Source of the DNA: CAIWHR01 sp963726775
GTDB lineage: Bacteria; Pseudomonadota; Gammaproteobacteria; Burkholderiales; Casimicrobiaceae
Direction: 5' to 3'
NCBI GenBank assembly: GCA_963726775.1
Contig: CAVSDL010000007.1
Location: 62,001-126,000 of the forward strand
DNA length: 64,000 nucleotides
The notes below the pieces were generated by a model that was given only the letters and a program-made list of their open reading frames with translations, was not told the origin of the DNA and made no database searches. Within the stretch, counting starts at the first letter, position 1, and each line of letters opens with the position of its first letter. Of this stretch, positions 8,521 through 18,252 are shown piece after piece. Position numbers and translations under genes: made by a program.

Positions 8521-8772
8521 ATGAACATTTCCAGCCTCGTGGTTTGTGCCCGTCAGCGTGACCGCGGAGCGGTATGCGCCGCGCTGGAACGCATGCCGGG
8601 CCTGGAAGTCCATACCGCTATCGGGTCCGGCCAGATGATCGTCGTTGCCGACCACGATGACGCCGCGGCCGCCGCGGACAGCTTCGTTGCGATTCACAAG
8701 ATCGAGGGCGTGCTCTCGGTCTCGCTCGTCTACCAATTCAGCGACGATGCCCGCCCTACCGAGGAGGTTTGA
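8521..8772 (+). CDS. napD: NapA maturation chaperone NapD
   Basis: An 83-residue ferredoxin-fold chaperone that binds the TAT signal of NapA and holds it back until cofactor insertion. It starts MNISSLVVCARQRD and shows the family pattern of two strand-helix-strand units (LEVHTAIGSGQMIVV; AIHKIEGVLSVSLVYQ). It lies 3 bp before napA, whose GAGGAGG ribosome binding site is inside its last codons. This makes the operon order napD-A-B-C, with no napE, F, G or H. Confidence 0.92.
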   Translation: MNISSLVVCARQRDRGAVCAALERMPGLEVHTAIGSGQMIVVADHDDAAAAADSFVAIHKIEGVLSVSLVYQFSDDARPTEEV

Positions 8773-8775
8773 GCC

Positions 8776-11304
8776 ATGACCATCAATCGACGCGCCTTCA
8801 TCAAGGCGCAGGCCGCTGCTGCCGCCGCCGCCGCGGTGGGCATCGAACTGCCCGGTATGGCGCTTGCGCAGCAGGCTAGCCCGAAGGACAACGGCGACAT
8901 TCGGTGGGACAAGGCGCCGTGCCGGTTCTGCGGCGTGGGCTGCGGCGTGCTCGTCGGCACGAAGAACGGCCGCGTGGTCGCCACGCAAGGCGATCCTGAC
9001 GCTCCGGTGAACCGGGGCCTCAACTGCGTCAAGGGCTACTTTCTGTCGAAGATCATGTACGGCAGCGACCGCCTCACGACGCCGCTGCTGCGAAAACGGA
9101 ACGGCATTTACGACAAGAAGGGCGAGTTCACGCCGGTGTCATGGGACGAGGCCTTCGACGTGATGGCCGCGAAGTGGAAGGAGGCGCTCGCCAGGAAAGG
9201 TCCGACGGCGGTCGGCATGTTCGGCTCCGGCCAATGGACGATCTGGGAAGGCTACGCCGCGTCGAAACTTTTCAAAGCCGGATTTCGCACCAACAACCTC
9301 GACCCGAATGCACGCCATTGCATGGCGAGCGCGGCCGCCGGTTTCATGCGCACGTTCGGCATCGACGAGCCGATGGGTTGCTACGACGACCTCGAGCAGG
9401 CCGACGCGTTCGTGCTCTGGGGGTCGAACATGGCGGAAATGCACCCGATCCTGTGGTCGCGCCTCGTCGACCGCCGGCTCACCGCGCCGCACGTGAAGGT
9501 CGCGGTGCTGTCGACCTTCGAGCACCGGAGTTTCGACCTCGCCGATCTGCCGATCGTGTTCACGCCGCAGGCGGACATGGCAATCCTCAATTTCATCTGC
9601 CACTACATCATCTCGAAGAACAACGTCAATACCGAATTCGTGAAGAAGCATGTCAGCTTCATGAAAGGCGTCACCGACATCGGCTATGGCCTGCGTCCGG
9701 GTCACCCGGCCGAGAAGGACCAGAAGAACAATGGCTATCCTGGCGCCGACGGCAGTCCCGGCGGCGATCCGGGCAAGGCCGACCCGATCACGTTCGAGGA
9801 GTTCGCCAAGTTCGTTGCGACGTACGACGTCGAAAAGACTTCGAAGATTTCCGGCGTGCCCGCGCGCGACCTCGAGGCGCTCGCCGAAATCTACGCGGAC
9901 CCGAAACGCAAGGTGGTGTCCTATTGGACCATGGGATTCAACCAGCATACGCGCGGCACCTGGGTCAACAACATGATCTACAACGTGCACCTGCTGGCGG
10001 GAAAGATTTCCGAACCGGGCAACGGGCCGTTCTCGCTCACCGGCCAGCCGTCCGCGTGCGGGACCGCGCGCGAAGTAGGCACGTTCTCGCACCGGCTGCC
10101 GGCAGACCGGGTTGTCACCAACCCCGCACATCGCAGGTTTACCGAGGAGATCTGGCAGCTGCCCGAAGGCACGCTCCCCGACAAGGTCGGCTTCCACGCC
10201 GTCGCCCAAAGCCGGATGCTGAAGGACGGCAAGCTCAACTGCTACTGGACGATGACCACCAACAACATGCAGGCGGGGCCGAACGTCAACCAGGAAATCT
10301 ATCCCGGATGGCGCAATCCCGAGAATTTCGTCGTCGTTTCCGACGTGTACCCCACCGTGTCCGCGCTCGCCGCCGATCTGATCCTGCCGGCCGCCATGTG
10401 GGTCGAGAAGGAAGGCGCTTACGGCAACGCCGAGCGACGCACACAGTTCTGGCGGCAACAGGTGAAGGCGCCGGGCGAGGCACGTTCCGACCTCTGGCAG
10501 ATCATTGAATTCAGCAAGCGCTTCAAGGTCGAGGAAGTCTGGCCTGCCGAGCTTCTTGCCAGAAACCCGCGATACAAGGGCAGGACGTTATACGACGTGC
10601 TGTACGCCAACGGTGTCGTCAACCGATTCCCGCTCAAGGATACTCAACCAGGCTACGACAACGACGACGCAAGGCTTCTCGGGTATTACGCGCAGAAGGG
10701 CCTGTTCGAGGAATACCGGAAATTCGGAACCGGTCACGGACTCGATCTCGCCGAGTTCGAGCAATACCACAAGGCGCGCGGACTGCGCTGGCCCGTGGTC
10801 GATGGCAAGGAGACGCTGTGGCGCTTTCGCGAAGGCTTCGACCCCTACGTCAAGAAGGGCGAAGGCCTCCGGTTCTACGGCAAGGCCGACGGCAAGGCCG
10901 TGATCTTCGCGCTACCGTGGGTGGCAGCCGTCGAGGCCCCCGACAAGGACTACGACCTGTGGCTGTGCACCGGCCGGGTGCTGGAACACTGGCACACCGG
11001 TTCGATGACCCGGCGCGTCCCGGAGTTGCACCGGTCATTCCCGGATGCTGTCATATTCATGCATCCCGACGATGCGAAGACGCGTGGATTGCAGCGCGGG
11101 ATGGAATGCCGGGTCACGTCGCGTCGCGGCGAGATCGTCGGGCGAATCGAGACGCGCGGCCGCAACAAGCCGCCGCCGGGCCTCGTGTTCGTTCCGTTCT
11201 TCGACGAAGCGCGCCTCGTGAACAAGCTGACGCTCGACGCCACCTGCCCGATTTCGAAGCAGACCGATTTCAAGAAATGCGCGGTCAAGGTGACGAAGAT
11301 TTGA
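8776..11304 (+). CDS. napA: Periplasmic nitrate reductase catalytic subunit
   Basis: An 842-residue bis-MGD molybdoenzyme reducing nitrate to nitrite in the periplasm. A TAT signal (NRRAFIK, then an Ala-rich helix) ends near residue 31. The [4Fe-4S] ligands are C49, C52, C56 and C84 (CRFCGVGC, NCVKG). C182 in ARHCMAS is the expected Mo ligand. The C-terminal dinucleotide-binding domain has TGRVLEHWHTGSMTRR, the Nap signature. Length is close to the family norm (about 830). It receives electrons from NapB and shares the MGD pathway encoded at 38.7-44.2 kb. Confidence 0.98.
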   Translation: MTINRRAFIKAQAAAAAAAAVGIELPGMALAQQASPKDNGDIRWDKAPCRFCGVGCGVLVGTKNGRVVATQGDPDAPVNRGLNCVKGYFLSKIMYGSDRLTTPLLRKRNGIYDKKGEFTPVSWDEAFDVMAAKWKEALARKGPTAVGMFGSGQWTIWEGYAASKLFKAGFRTNNLDPNARHCMASAAAGFMRTFGIDEPMGCYDDLEQADAFVLWGSNMAEMHPILWSRLVDRRLTAPHVKVAVLSTFEHRSFDLADLPIVFTPQADMAILNFICHYIISKNNVNTEFVKKHVSFMKGVTDIGYGLRPGHPAEKDQKNNGYPGADGSPGGDPGKADPITFEEFAKFVATYDVEKTSKISGVPARDLEALAEIYADPKRKVVSYWTMGFNQHTRGTWVNNMIYNVHLLAGKISEPGNGPFSLTGQPSACGTAREVGTFSHRLPADRVVTNPAHRRFTEEIWQLPEGTLPDKVGFHAVAQSRMLKDGKLNCYWTMTTNNMQAGPNVNQEIYPGWRNPENFVVVSDVYPTVSALAADLILPAAMWVEKEGAYGNAERRTQFWRQQVKAPGEARSDLWQIIEFSKRFKVEEVWPAELLARNPRYKGRTLYDVLYANGVVNRFPLKDTQPGYDNDDARLLGYYAQKGLFEEYRKFGTGHGLDLAEFEQYHKARGLRWPVVDGKETLWRFREGFDPYVKKGEGLRFYGKADGKAVIFALPWVAAVEAPDKDYDLWLCTGRVLEHWHTGSMTRRVPELHRSFPDAVIFMHPDDAKTRGLQRGMECRVTSRRGEIVGRIETRGRNKPPPGLVFVPFFDEARLVNKLTLDATCPISKQTDFKKCAVKVTKI

Positions 11305-11344
11305 CAACCTGCTGACCGATGCCGTTTTTGCCGAAGGAGCGTTC

Positions 11345-11797
11345 ATGAACTTCGCAGCCACGATCTTCGCCTGCGTCATTGCGTTCGCAATACCGGCCGC
11401 CGCTGCCGATCCGGCGCCCGTCCGGCTTCAGTCGCTCCGGGGCGACACGCCGATCGACAAGACGACCGAGCCGGACATCGACAAGATCGAGCGGGATCGG
11501 TTGCCGATCCCGCGCAGTTCCGACCAGGAGCCGCCGCTGATTCCGCACTCCGTCCGCGGCTACCAGATCACGAAGAATTTCAACAAGTGCATGGATTGCC
11601 ACGCCGGATCGAAGGCCAGGGAATCCGGCGCGACCAAGGTCAGCGCGACGCATTCGAAGGACGCGACCGGCCATGAACTTGCCAACATCTCGCCGCGCCG
11701 TTACGTCTGCACGTCCTGCCACATCACGCAGACCGATGCGAAACTGCTGGTGGGCAACACGTTCCGGTCTTCCGCAGAACTAGCGCAGAAAAAGTGA
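11345..11797 (+). CDS. napB: Periplasmic nitrate reductase dihaem cytochrome c subunit
   Basis: A 150-residue secreted cytochrome passing electrons from NapC to NapA. It has a Sec signal peptide (about residues 1-21, ending PAAAA) and two c-haem motifs, CMDCH at 82-86 and CTSCH at 122-126. HSVRGYQITKNFNKC is the conserved region carrying a distal haem ligand. It lies 40 bp after napA; its stop overlaps a GTG that could be, but probably is not, the napC start. Confidence 0.96.
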   Translation: MNFAATIFACVIAFAIPAAAADPAPVRLQSLRGDTPIDKTTEPDIDKIERDRLPIPRSSDQEPPLIPHSVRGYQITKNFNKCMDCHAGSKARESGATKVSATHSKDATGHELANISPRRYVCTSCHITQTDAKLLVGNTFRSSAELAQKK

Positions 11798-11838
11798 CCG
11801 CCGCCCGTACCCGGGGCCAGGGCCAGGGAGGAAATGAC

Positions 11839-12513
11839 ATGCAGAATCTCGACGTCAAGGAAGGCATGAGCGGGCGCGTGCTGCGACGGATCCGGGCTGC
11901 GGGCGCGGGTTTCGTCCTCGGTACCTTCGTGACCGGCATCCTCGTGTGGGGAGCGTTCAACTGGACGCTGGAACTCACCAACACCGAGGCCTTCTGCATT
12001 TCCTGCCACGAGATGAAGGAGAACGTGTTCAAGGAATACCAGAACACGACGCATTACCAGAACCGCACCGGCGTGCGCGCCACGTGTCCCGACTGCCACG
12101 TTCCCAAGGACTGGCCGCACAAGATCGCGCGCAAGATTCAGGCGTCCAACGAGCTGTGGCACCACTTTCTGGGAAGTGTCGACACACCGGCGAAGCTGAA
12201 CGCCAAGCGCGTCAAGCTCGCCGAGAGCGAGTGGGCTCGAATGCGCGGCAACGATTCGCGCGAGTGCCGCAACTGCCACCACTTCGACTTCATGGACTAC
12301 GCGGAGCAGGGCCGCCGCGCGTCCGCGCAGCACCAGAAGGGCTTCGGCGAAGGCAAGACCTGCATCGACTGCCACAAGGGGATCGCGCATACGCTGCCGC
12401 CGATCGAGCAGCATATCGGCGCGCCGAAACTCGGCTATGCGCCGGACGAAACGGGCGGCGGTGTCGCGCCGGCGGAGGCAAAGTCGCAGCCTGGTCGGCG
12501 CCCATCATCCTGA
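11839..12513 (+). CDS. napC: NapC/NirT-type membrane tetrahaem quinol dehydrogenase
   Basis: A 224-residue protein with one N-terminal membrane helix (about residues 22-42) and a periplasmic domain with four c-haem sites: CISCH 53, CPDCH 83, CRNCH 143 and CIDCH 175. It oxidises quinol and feeds NapB. The ATG at 11839 is chosen over the GTG at 11794 because GGGAGGAAATGAC precedes it and the family begins near the membrane helix. The C-terminal tail past residue 200 is low complexity. It is the last gene of the nap operon; no clear terminator was seen. Confidence 0.95.
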   Translation: MQNLDVKEGMSGRVLRRIRAAGAGFVLGTFVTGILVWGAFNWTLELTNTEAFCISCHEMKENVFKEYQNTTHYQNRTGVRATCPDCHVPKDWPHKIARKIQASNELWHHFLGSVDTPAKLNAKRVKLAESEWARMRGNDSRECRNCHHFDFMDYAEQGRRASAQHQKGFGEGKTCIDCHKGIAHTLPPIEQHIGAPKLGYAPDETGGGVAPAEAKSQPGRRPSS

Positions 12514-12606
12514 CGAGCACGAAGGCCGAGACGCGCGCATCGGAACCTGCGGCGCGCGGCCACCGTCGTGACGCGCGTCGCCCGGGTACTTCGCTTGCGG
12601 ACCGGG

Positions 12607-12777
12607 CTAACCCCAGTAGGCTCCCAGGGTTGCGGGATCCACGCCGCCTATCGCCGCCTGTTCGGCCTTGACCGCGCGCTCATCCTCGCGGGCCACCATG
12701 CTCATGAGCGCGAACACCAGCATGCCCGCGCTACCGCCTGCGAGGAATGCCGCTACCACCCACCATGATGATTCCAT
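12607..12777 (-). CDS. Small single-pass membrane protein, unknown
   Basis: A 56-residue protein starting MESSWWVVAAFLAGG. One membrane helix (about residues 5-28, with small residues and Met) is followed by a charged segment MVAREDERAVKAEQ and the end GVDPATLGAYWG. The ATG at 12775-12777 is chosen because GGGGGAC lies 5 nt upstream; 12801 is the alternative. I do not recognise a family. Support for a real gene comes from coding character and start signals, and from the FNR-type box with a TAACCT -10-like hexamer upstream. Its position beside nap also suggests anaerobic expression, but that is inference. Confidence 0.55.
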   Translation of the reverse strand: MESSWWVVAAFLAGGSAGMLVFALMSMVAREDERAVKAEQAAIGGVDPATLGAYWG

Positions 12778-12880
12778 CACGTCCCCCAAGTCGCCCAACA
12801 TCAATGTGTAGTACAAAAAAGCGCATTTGTCCAGCTCAGCCTGCTTCAAGGCCACGATAGCAATCCGCCGCCCTGTCCTT

Positions 12881-12922
12881 AGGTTAGGCCCGCGGGTGCC
12901 GATCCACATTGAACCGGATCAA
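12881..12922 (-). promoter_or_regulatory. FNR-type box and -10-like element for the small membrane protein gene
   Basis: On the minus strand TTGATCCGGTTCAA (12909-12922) matches the FNR/Anr dyad TTGAT-N4-ATCAA at 9 of 10 positions. TAACCT (12881-12886) lies 22 bp further on, the spacing expected for a class II activator site centred near -41. The predicted start is near 12875, leaving a ~98-nt leader. Confidence 0.5.
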
Positions 12923-12998
12923 GGGAAGCCAAGGTATCGTGGCGGATTCCGCCTGCACGCGCGCGAGGGTTTGATGCCGGACCACGCGCGGCACCCCG

Positions 12999-14447
12999 TC
13001 ACGCCCGGTGCATTTCCTGCAATTTCCGGCGCAGGAGCTTGCCGGTCGCCGTGCGCGGCAACGCCGGTACCGCGCGCAACCACTGGGGCCGCTGGTGCGG
13101 CGACAGAGTTTCGGTGCACACCCTCAAGGCTAGGTCGACCGCGTCGGCCGGCGCATCGGCCGCCCGCACATAGAAAAACGCGATGGCCCCGACGCCGTCG
13201 CTGTCCGGCGTGGTGACGGCCGCCGCCTCGGCGATCCCCGGACATGCGGCGGCGAGCCGCTCCTCGAGCTCGACGAGATTCACCCAGCGGCCGCGAATCT
13301 TTACCAGCGAATCCTCGCGGCCGCCGAATCGCCACGCGCCGTGATCGCTGCGTTCGAACAGATCGGCGGGACAGAACGCGCCGTGGCGGAAATGCTCGGC
13401 CTGTGCTTCGGGTCGCTCGAAGTAGCCCAGCGACAGCGTCGGCGCTTCGATCAGAATTCGCGTCGGCGCGCCGTCATCGCCTTCATTCAGTGCGCGCACG
13501 AGGACGCCGGGAGCCGGCCGGAAGCCGCCGCCCTCTTCCGCATCGACCAGCACGAGGCACAGGGTTTCGGACGCGCCGTACCCGTCGACGATCGGCAAGT
13601 TCGCCTGCCGTCGCCATTCCTCACGGAGCCTCGCCGACAGCGCTTCGCCGGCGGACACGCAGGTGCGGATCCCGCAATCCCGGAACTCCGGGGCGTAACC
13701 TTCCTTGAGCAGATTGCGGTACATCGATGGCACCGTGAAGAACACGGACGGACGCTCCCGCGCGACGATCGCCGCGACGCCGGCGGCGGTCGGCCATTCA
13801 GGCGCAAGTATTACGGTGGCGCCCTGCTTCAGACCCGAGAACAGGCTGTTCGCTTGCGGATACGCAAAGAAAAGCTTGGAGCTCGCGAACAGACGATCGC
13901 CGGACCCGATCTTCAGGATTTCGGCGGCGACGCGCTGGCAGTGCAGCGCAAACCGTTGCGGATGCACGACTGCTTTCGGCTTGCCCGTCGTCCCCGACGA
14001 ATGGCCCCAGAAGGCAGGCGCCTCGTCGTCCATCGCCTCCGGAGCGACAGGCGCTGCGATCGCGACTTCGGGCATCCACGCATCATTCACCACGACTCGA
14101 TCGCGATACGCGGGCGGAGCCTCCCCGGGGGCCTCGGCGAGTATGAAGCGGAAACCTGCATCACCGAGGATGGTCCTCCAGTCGTCCGGCGGCAGCCGCG
14201 GATTGACCGGGACGGCAACGCCGCCCGCCCAGATGGCGCCGAGGAAGGCCACCACCCACGGAATGCCATCGGGCAGCTTGACGGCGACGCGGTCGCCACG
14301 CGCAAGCCCCATGCGCCGCCACGTCGACGCGGCCCGGGCGACACTATCTCGCAACGCGTCGAAGGTGATTCGCTCGTCTCCGCATGCGAGGGCATCGTGC
14401 TGCGGGTCGCCACCGGCGAGCAGCGCTTCCGCGGCATTCATGGTCAT
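12999..14447 (-). CDS. AMP-forming acyl/aryl-CoA ligase (benzoate-CoA-ligase-like)
   Basis: A 482-residue member of the ANL superfamily that activates a carboxylate as its adenylate and then forms the CoA thioester. Motifs in order: HSSGTTGKPKAVVH (phosphate loop, about residue 150), DGYGASETL (A5), PADLFERSDHGAWRFGGREDSLVKIRG (written here only as the A7/A8 region with the hinge), and the catalytic lysine in RTATGKLLRR near the end. The aromatic-acid ligase subgroup is the best guess from FFAYPQANS and the compact length; the substrate cannot be read. It starts MTMNAAEALL. It stands alone, with the nearest co-directional gene (recQ) 132 bp upstream. Confidence 0.78.
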   Translation of the reverse strand: MTMNAAEALLAGGDPQHDALACGDERITFDALRDSVARAASTWRRMGLARGDRVAVKLPDGIPWVVAFLGAIWAGGVAVPVNPRLPPDDWRTILGDAGFRFILAEAPGEAPPAYRDRVVVNDAWMPEVAIAAPVAPEAMDDEAPAFWGHSSGTTGKPKAVVHPQRFALHCQRVAAEILKIGSGDRLFASSKLFFAYPQANSLFSGLKQGATVILAPEWPTAAGVAAIVARERPSVFFTVPSMYRNLLKEGYAPEFRDCGIRTCVSAGEALSARLREEWRRQANLPIVDGYGASETLCLVLVDAEEGGGFRPAPGVLVRALNEGDDGAPTRILIEAPTLSLGYFERPEAQAEHFRHGAFCPADLFERSDHGAWRFGGREDSLVKIRGRWVNLVELEERLAAACPGIAEAAAVTTPDSDGVGAIAFFYVRAADAPADAVDLALRVCTETLSPHQRPQWLRAVPALPRTATGKLLRRKLQEMHRA

Positions 14448-14579
14448 CGCTGGCTCCGTCCGCTACGACCTGGAAATCCGGATAGTGGACGGCGGCGGCG
14501 GCGGCGTGTTTGACCAGGCGCAAAGTCGCGCCGCGCCGAAGCCCCCGCTCGCAACGATGTCCGCGTGCGCGAACGGCCC

Positions 14580-16400
14580 CTACGACGCCTCAATCAGCGT
14601 CAGGACGGCCTCGGCATAGCGCTCGAGCTTCCTTGCCCCGATGCCGCCAATCCGGGCCAGACTGACGCGGTCCGATGGCCGCTGCCGCGCAATTTCGGCC
14701 AGAGTGCTGTCGTGCAGGATCACATAGGCGGGCACCGACTGCGCCCGAGCTTCGGCGAGCCGCCACGCCTTGAGCCGCTGCATGAGATCGGCGTCGGCGG
14801 GCGGCAACCCGACGGACTCCCCTCCGGACCGGGGCTTTGAAGGTTTGCCCGGGCGCCGCGCCACGCCACGCATGGCGACACTCAGCTCGCCTCTCAGCAC
14901 CGGCCGGCTCCGGTCGGTGAGCGCAAGCGCGCCGTGCGACGCATGATCCACACGCGCATACCCGAGCGCGACGAGTTGGCGGAACACACTGCGCCATTCC
15001 GCCTCGCCGAGGTCGGCGCCAACGCCGAACACCGACAGCCTGTCGTGGCCCCACCGGGCGATGCGCTCGCCTTCCTTGCCGCGAAGCACATCAACCAGGT
15101 GCACGGCGCCGAAGCGCTGGCCGGTGCGGTAGATCGCGGAGAGCGCTTTGCGCGCGGCGCCGGTCGCATCCCACGTCTCCGGCGGCGCGAGGCAGTTGTC
15201 GCAATTGCCGCATGCAACGCTACCTTCGCCGAAATAGTCGAGCAGGCGAACGCGCCGGCACGCCGCGGTCTCGCACAGCCCAAGCAGCGCATCGAGCTTC
15301 GCCGTCGACACGCGCTGGTACTCCGCGCTCGCCTCCGACGCTTCGATGAAACGCCGCTGCTGCACGACGTCGGCGAGCCCGTAGGCCATCCACGCGTCGG
15401 CGGGCAGCCCGTCGCGGCCGGCGCGACCCGTTTCCTGGTAATAGCCCTCGATGCTCTTCGGCAGGTCGAGATGCGCGACGAACCTTACGTCCGGTTTGTC
15501 GATGCCCATTCCGAACGCAATCGTCGCCACCATCACGATGCCGTCCTCGCGCTGGAACCGGTCCTGATGCGCCGCCCGCGTCGCGCCGTCCATCCCCGCG
15601 TGATACGGCAGCGCACGCAAGCCGTTGCCGGCGAGCCACACGGCCGTCTCGTCGACCTTGCGCCGCGACAGGCAGTAGACGATGCCTGCGTCGCCCGGGT
15701 GCTCCTCCCGCATGAAGCGCAGAAGCTGCGCGCGCGGATCGTCCTTGTCGACGATCGCATAGCGGATGTTGGGCCGGTCGAAGCTCGACACGAAAACGCG
15801 GGCGCCGCCAAGCCCGAGCTGCAGGACGATTTCGGCGCGCGTCACCGGATCCGCCGTGGCCGTCAGCGCGATCCGCGGCACCTCCGGAAACCGCTCGTGC
15901 AGCAGCGAAAGCTGTAGATACTCGGGCCGGAAATCGTGGCCCCATTGCGACACACAGTGCGCCTCGTCGATCGCGAACAGGGCAATCCTGCCGCGTTCGA
16001 GCAGTTCGATGCAGCGTGGCGTGGCGAGGCGCTCCGGGGCAACGTAGAGCAGGTCGAGCGCGCCAGCGGCGAACGCCCGCTCAGTCGCCCGGGCGGCATC
16101 GGTCGACAACGTGGAATTGAGGAACGCCGCGCGCACGCCGAGCTGGGTCAGCGCCGCGACCTGGTCCTGCATCAACGCAATCAGCGGCGATACGACGACG
16201 CCGGTTCCGTCGCGCAGCAGCGCCGGGATCTGGTAGCACAACGACTTGCCGCCGCCAGTGGGCATCAGCACCATCGCGTCGCCGCCCGCGGCCAGGTGGT
16301 CGACGATTTGCCGTTGCGCGCCGCGAAATTCTTCGTGGCCGAACGTCTCCCGCAGCACGGCGAGAGCGCGCGACGATGCGTCGGCAGTCAAAGGGTTCAT
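14580..16400 (-). CDS. recQ: ATP-dependent DNA helicase RecQ
   Basis: A 606-residue 3'-5' helicase of recombinational repair. The superfamily 2 core has MPTGGGKS (Walker A, residues 46-53) and DEAH (145-148), followed by the RecQ aromatic loop CVSQWGHDFR. The second helicase domain ends in QETGRAGRDG. The zinc-binding RQC part has Cys ligands in CETAACRR and CGNCDNC (about residues 370-400). An HRDC domain closes the protein (about residues 530-600, ending LTLIEAS). This is a full-length RecQ like that of E. coli. It lies 34 bp after the metallopeptidase gene on the same strand. Confidence 0.96.
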   Translation of the reverse strand: MNPLTADASSRALAVLRETFGHEEFRGAQRQIVDHLAAGGDAMVLMPTGGGKSLCYQIPALLRDGTGVVVSPLIALMQDQVAALTQLGVRAAFLNSTLSTDAARATERAFAAGALDLLYVAPERLATPRCIELLERGRIALFAIDEAHCVSQWGHDFRPEYLQLSLLHERFPEVPRIALTATADPVTRAEIVLQLGLGGARVFVSSFDRPNIRYAIVDKDDPRAQLLRFMREEHPGDAGIVYCLSRRKVDETAVWLAGNGLRALPYHAGMDGATRAAHQDRFQREDGIVMVATIAFGMGIDKPDVRFVAHLDLPKSIEGYYQETGRAGRDGLPADAWMAYGLADVVQQRRFIEASEASAEYQRVSTAKLDALLGLCETAACRRVRLLDYFGEGSVACGNCDNCLAPPETWDATGAARKALSAIYRTGQRFGAVHLVDVLRGKEGERIARWGHDRLSVFGVGADLGEAEWRSVFRQLVALGYARVDHASHGALALTDRSRPVLRGELSVAMRGVARRPGKPSKPRSGGESVGLPPADADLMQRLKAWRLAEARAQSVPAYVILHDSTLAEIARQRPSDRVSLARIGGIGARKLERYAEAVLTLIEAS

Positions 16401-16434
16401 CGGCAGTGCGGTACCGCGGCCGCGATGCCTCCGC

Positions 16435-18252
16435 CTACTGGCACGTCGTGCCGGGCGCGTGAAGTACCTGCCGGGTGATTGCCTTGACCTGTGTCACCGG
16501 CGCCGGGGCCACGCCGGTCACCGTGTAGGCGAAGGTCGCGTTGTTGCCGTCGGCAAACGTGAACGTGGCGCTCCCCGACGGGATGGTTACTCGCTGCGCC
16601 GGATCGTATGCATTGAACGTCGGACCCTCCACCCGGTAGAGTGTGCCGGCGTAGACCCCCAGGCCCGTCTTCAGCGCCGTCACCACCAGCCACAGCGGCG
16701 CCCCGGTCGTGTCGTAGGTGAACCAGCTGGCGAAGATCGTGTCGCCCTCGTGCGCGAAGTTGATCCCCCACCCCGACTCCACGCCCGCCGGCGCCGCCCA
16801 CCACAAACCCTGGTAGTTGGTCGCCAGCGCCAGGTTCGGCTGGGCCCCGAAGGTGCACGTCGGCAGTTGACCGATCAACACCTCGCGCGTCAGCGGCTTG
16901 GATTGCTGGATGCCGTTGACCGTGTAGGCGAAGGTGCCGTTGTTGCCATCGCCGAAGGTCAGCGTTCCCGATCCTACCGGCGTCGATACCCGGGCCCCGA
17001 CGTTGAACGGCACCCCATTGAACGTCGGGCCGCGTGATTCGTACAGCGGGCCTGCATAGGTGTTGGTCGCCGTCTTTTCCGCCTGCATCGTCAGCCACCA
17101 GCCCTTGCCGGTGAGGTCATAGGTGAACCACGTCGCGAAGATGGTGTCGCCATCGTGCGTGAAATTGATGCCCCATCCCGACTCCGACCCCGCCGGCGCC
17201 TTCCACCACAACCCCTGGAAATTGATGGCGGCAGCGGATGCCGCGAAGCCGTCCACCGCCAGCGGCACGCGATACGGGCCGTCCGACGTCGAGATCACGG
17301 CCTCTGCGGTGCGTGTGCCGCTCAAGGCCGGCGTTGCGACAAGATCGAACGTGCATCCGGCGCCCGGCACAAGCGCGGTCCCGACGCTGCAGCCGATCGC
17401 TTGCACGAAGAATTCTCCGCTCGCGACCGTCGCGTCGTACACCGTCAGCGGCGCGTTCGCCGACACATCGTTGGTCAGGGTAATGCGGTGCGGGGTCGAA
17501 CGGGTGCCTACCGCTTGCGATCCGAAATTCACGCTGGAGGGCAGCGAGCACGCGTAGGCCGCCTGCTGGCCGTTTGCGGCTCCGTAGAGGCAGCGACACC
17601 CACGGACGTCGTCGGGTGCCGGGTCCGTGAGACTGTTGTACGGGGAATCGGGCGGCCCCGACATCAGGGCATCCGGGAGGTTCGAATGCCCGAGCCCGAG
17701 CATGTGCCCCCATTCGTGCGTCGCCGTGCGGTCCAGTTCGCCCGCGAATTGCAGGTAGCCCAGGTTGAGGGTCATGTCCGCATCGACCAGGAGCCGACTG
17801 CCGTCCGCCTGCAACGTGTTCCATGAGTGGGTGACCCCCGCGGTACCCGGATCGAGCAGCTCCCATCCGACCACGTTGACGCGGTCCGGCTGCGCGCTGA
17901 CCACGTTATTCGGCGGCAAGGTCGTCACCCCGCCGTACGAGAATCGGACGCCGCAGACCGCCGACCATTTCGACGCTGCGGCCAGGATCTTGTCGGCGGT
18001 GCCAGTGGGATCCGAAGAGAAGGCGCTCGGCGCGCCGCTGGGGTTGTAACGCCAAAGTACCAGCTTGCCGAACCAGCGCGCCGGCGTTCCAAACGAGAAC
18101 TGGAACTCGGGCCCAAGCGATGACGACGCCGGTACGACGGCAGCGCCCGGCAACAATCGGACGATGTAATCGGGAATTCCCGCGTCGGCGTTTGACGCGA
18201 AGGTGAACACCAGCGCAGCGCACGAAAGAACGGCAGGGCGGCACAAATTCAC
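16435..18252 (-). CDS. Secreted matrixin-like zinc metallopeptidase with two C-terminal WW-type modules
   Basis: A 605-residue exported protein. Signal peptide about residues 1-24 (ending SNADA). The metzincin site is H179-E-x-x-H183-x-x-G-x-x-H189, with a Met-turn candidate M197 (DALMSG). An SPD-2/Hydin-like Ig domain follows (about 236-335, VNFGSQAVGT). Two copies of an undescribed-looking module fill residues 342-468 and 479-605, each opening (F/Y)QGLWW and APAG(S/V)ESGWGINF and ending with a Cys. The GTG start overlaps the gnd stop (GTGA). The fold assignment is firm; substrate is unknown. The same modules occur in the M64 protein at 24.4 kb. Confidence 0.85.
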   Translation of the reverse strand: MNLCRPAVLSCAALVFTFASNADAGIPDYIVRLLPGAAVVPASSSLGPEFQFSFGTPARWFGKLVLWRYNPSGAPSAFSSDPTGTADKILAAASKWSAVCGVRFSYGGVTTLPPNNVVSAQPDRVNVVGWELLDPGTAGVTHSWNTLQADGSRLLVDADMTLNLGYLQFAGELDRTATHEWGHMLGLGHSNLPDALMSGPPDSPYNSLTDPAPDDVRGCRCLYGAANGQQAAYACSLPSSVNFGSQAVGTRSTPHRITLTNDVSANAPLTVYDATVASGEFFVQAIGCSVGTALVPGAGCTFDLVATPALSGTRTAEAVISTSDGPYRVPLAVDGFAASAAAINFQGLWWKAPAGSESGWGINFTHDGDTIFATWFTYDLTGKGWWLTMQAEKTATNTYAGPLYESRGPTFNGVPFNVGARVSTPVGSGTLTFGDGNNGTFAYTVNGIQQSKPLTREVLIGQLPTCTFGAQPNLALATNYQGLWWAAPAGVESGWGINFAHEGDTIFASWFTYDTTGAPLWLVVTALKTGLGVYAGTLYRVEGPTFNAYDPAQRVTIPSGSATFTFADGNNATFAYTVTGVAPAPVTQVKAITRQVLHAPGTTCQ

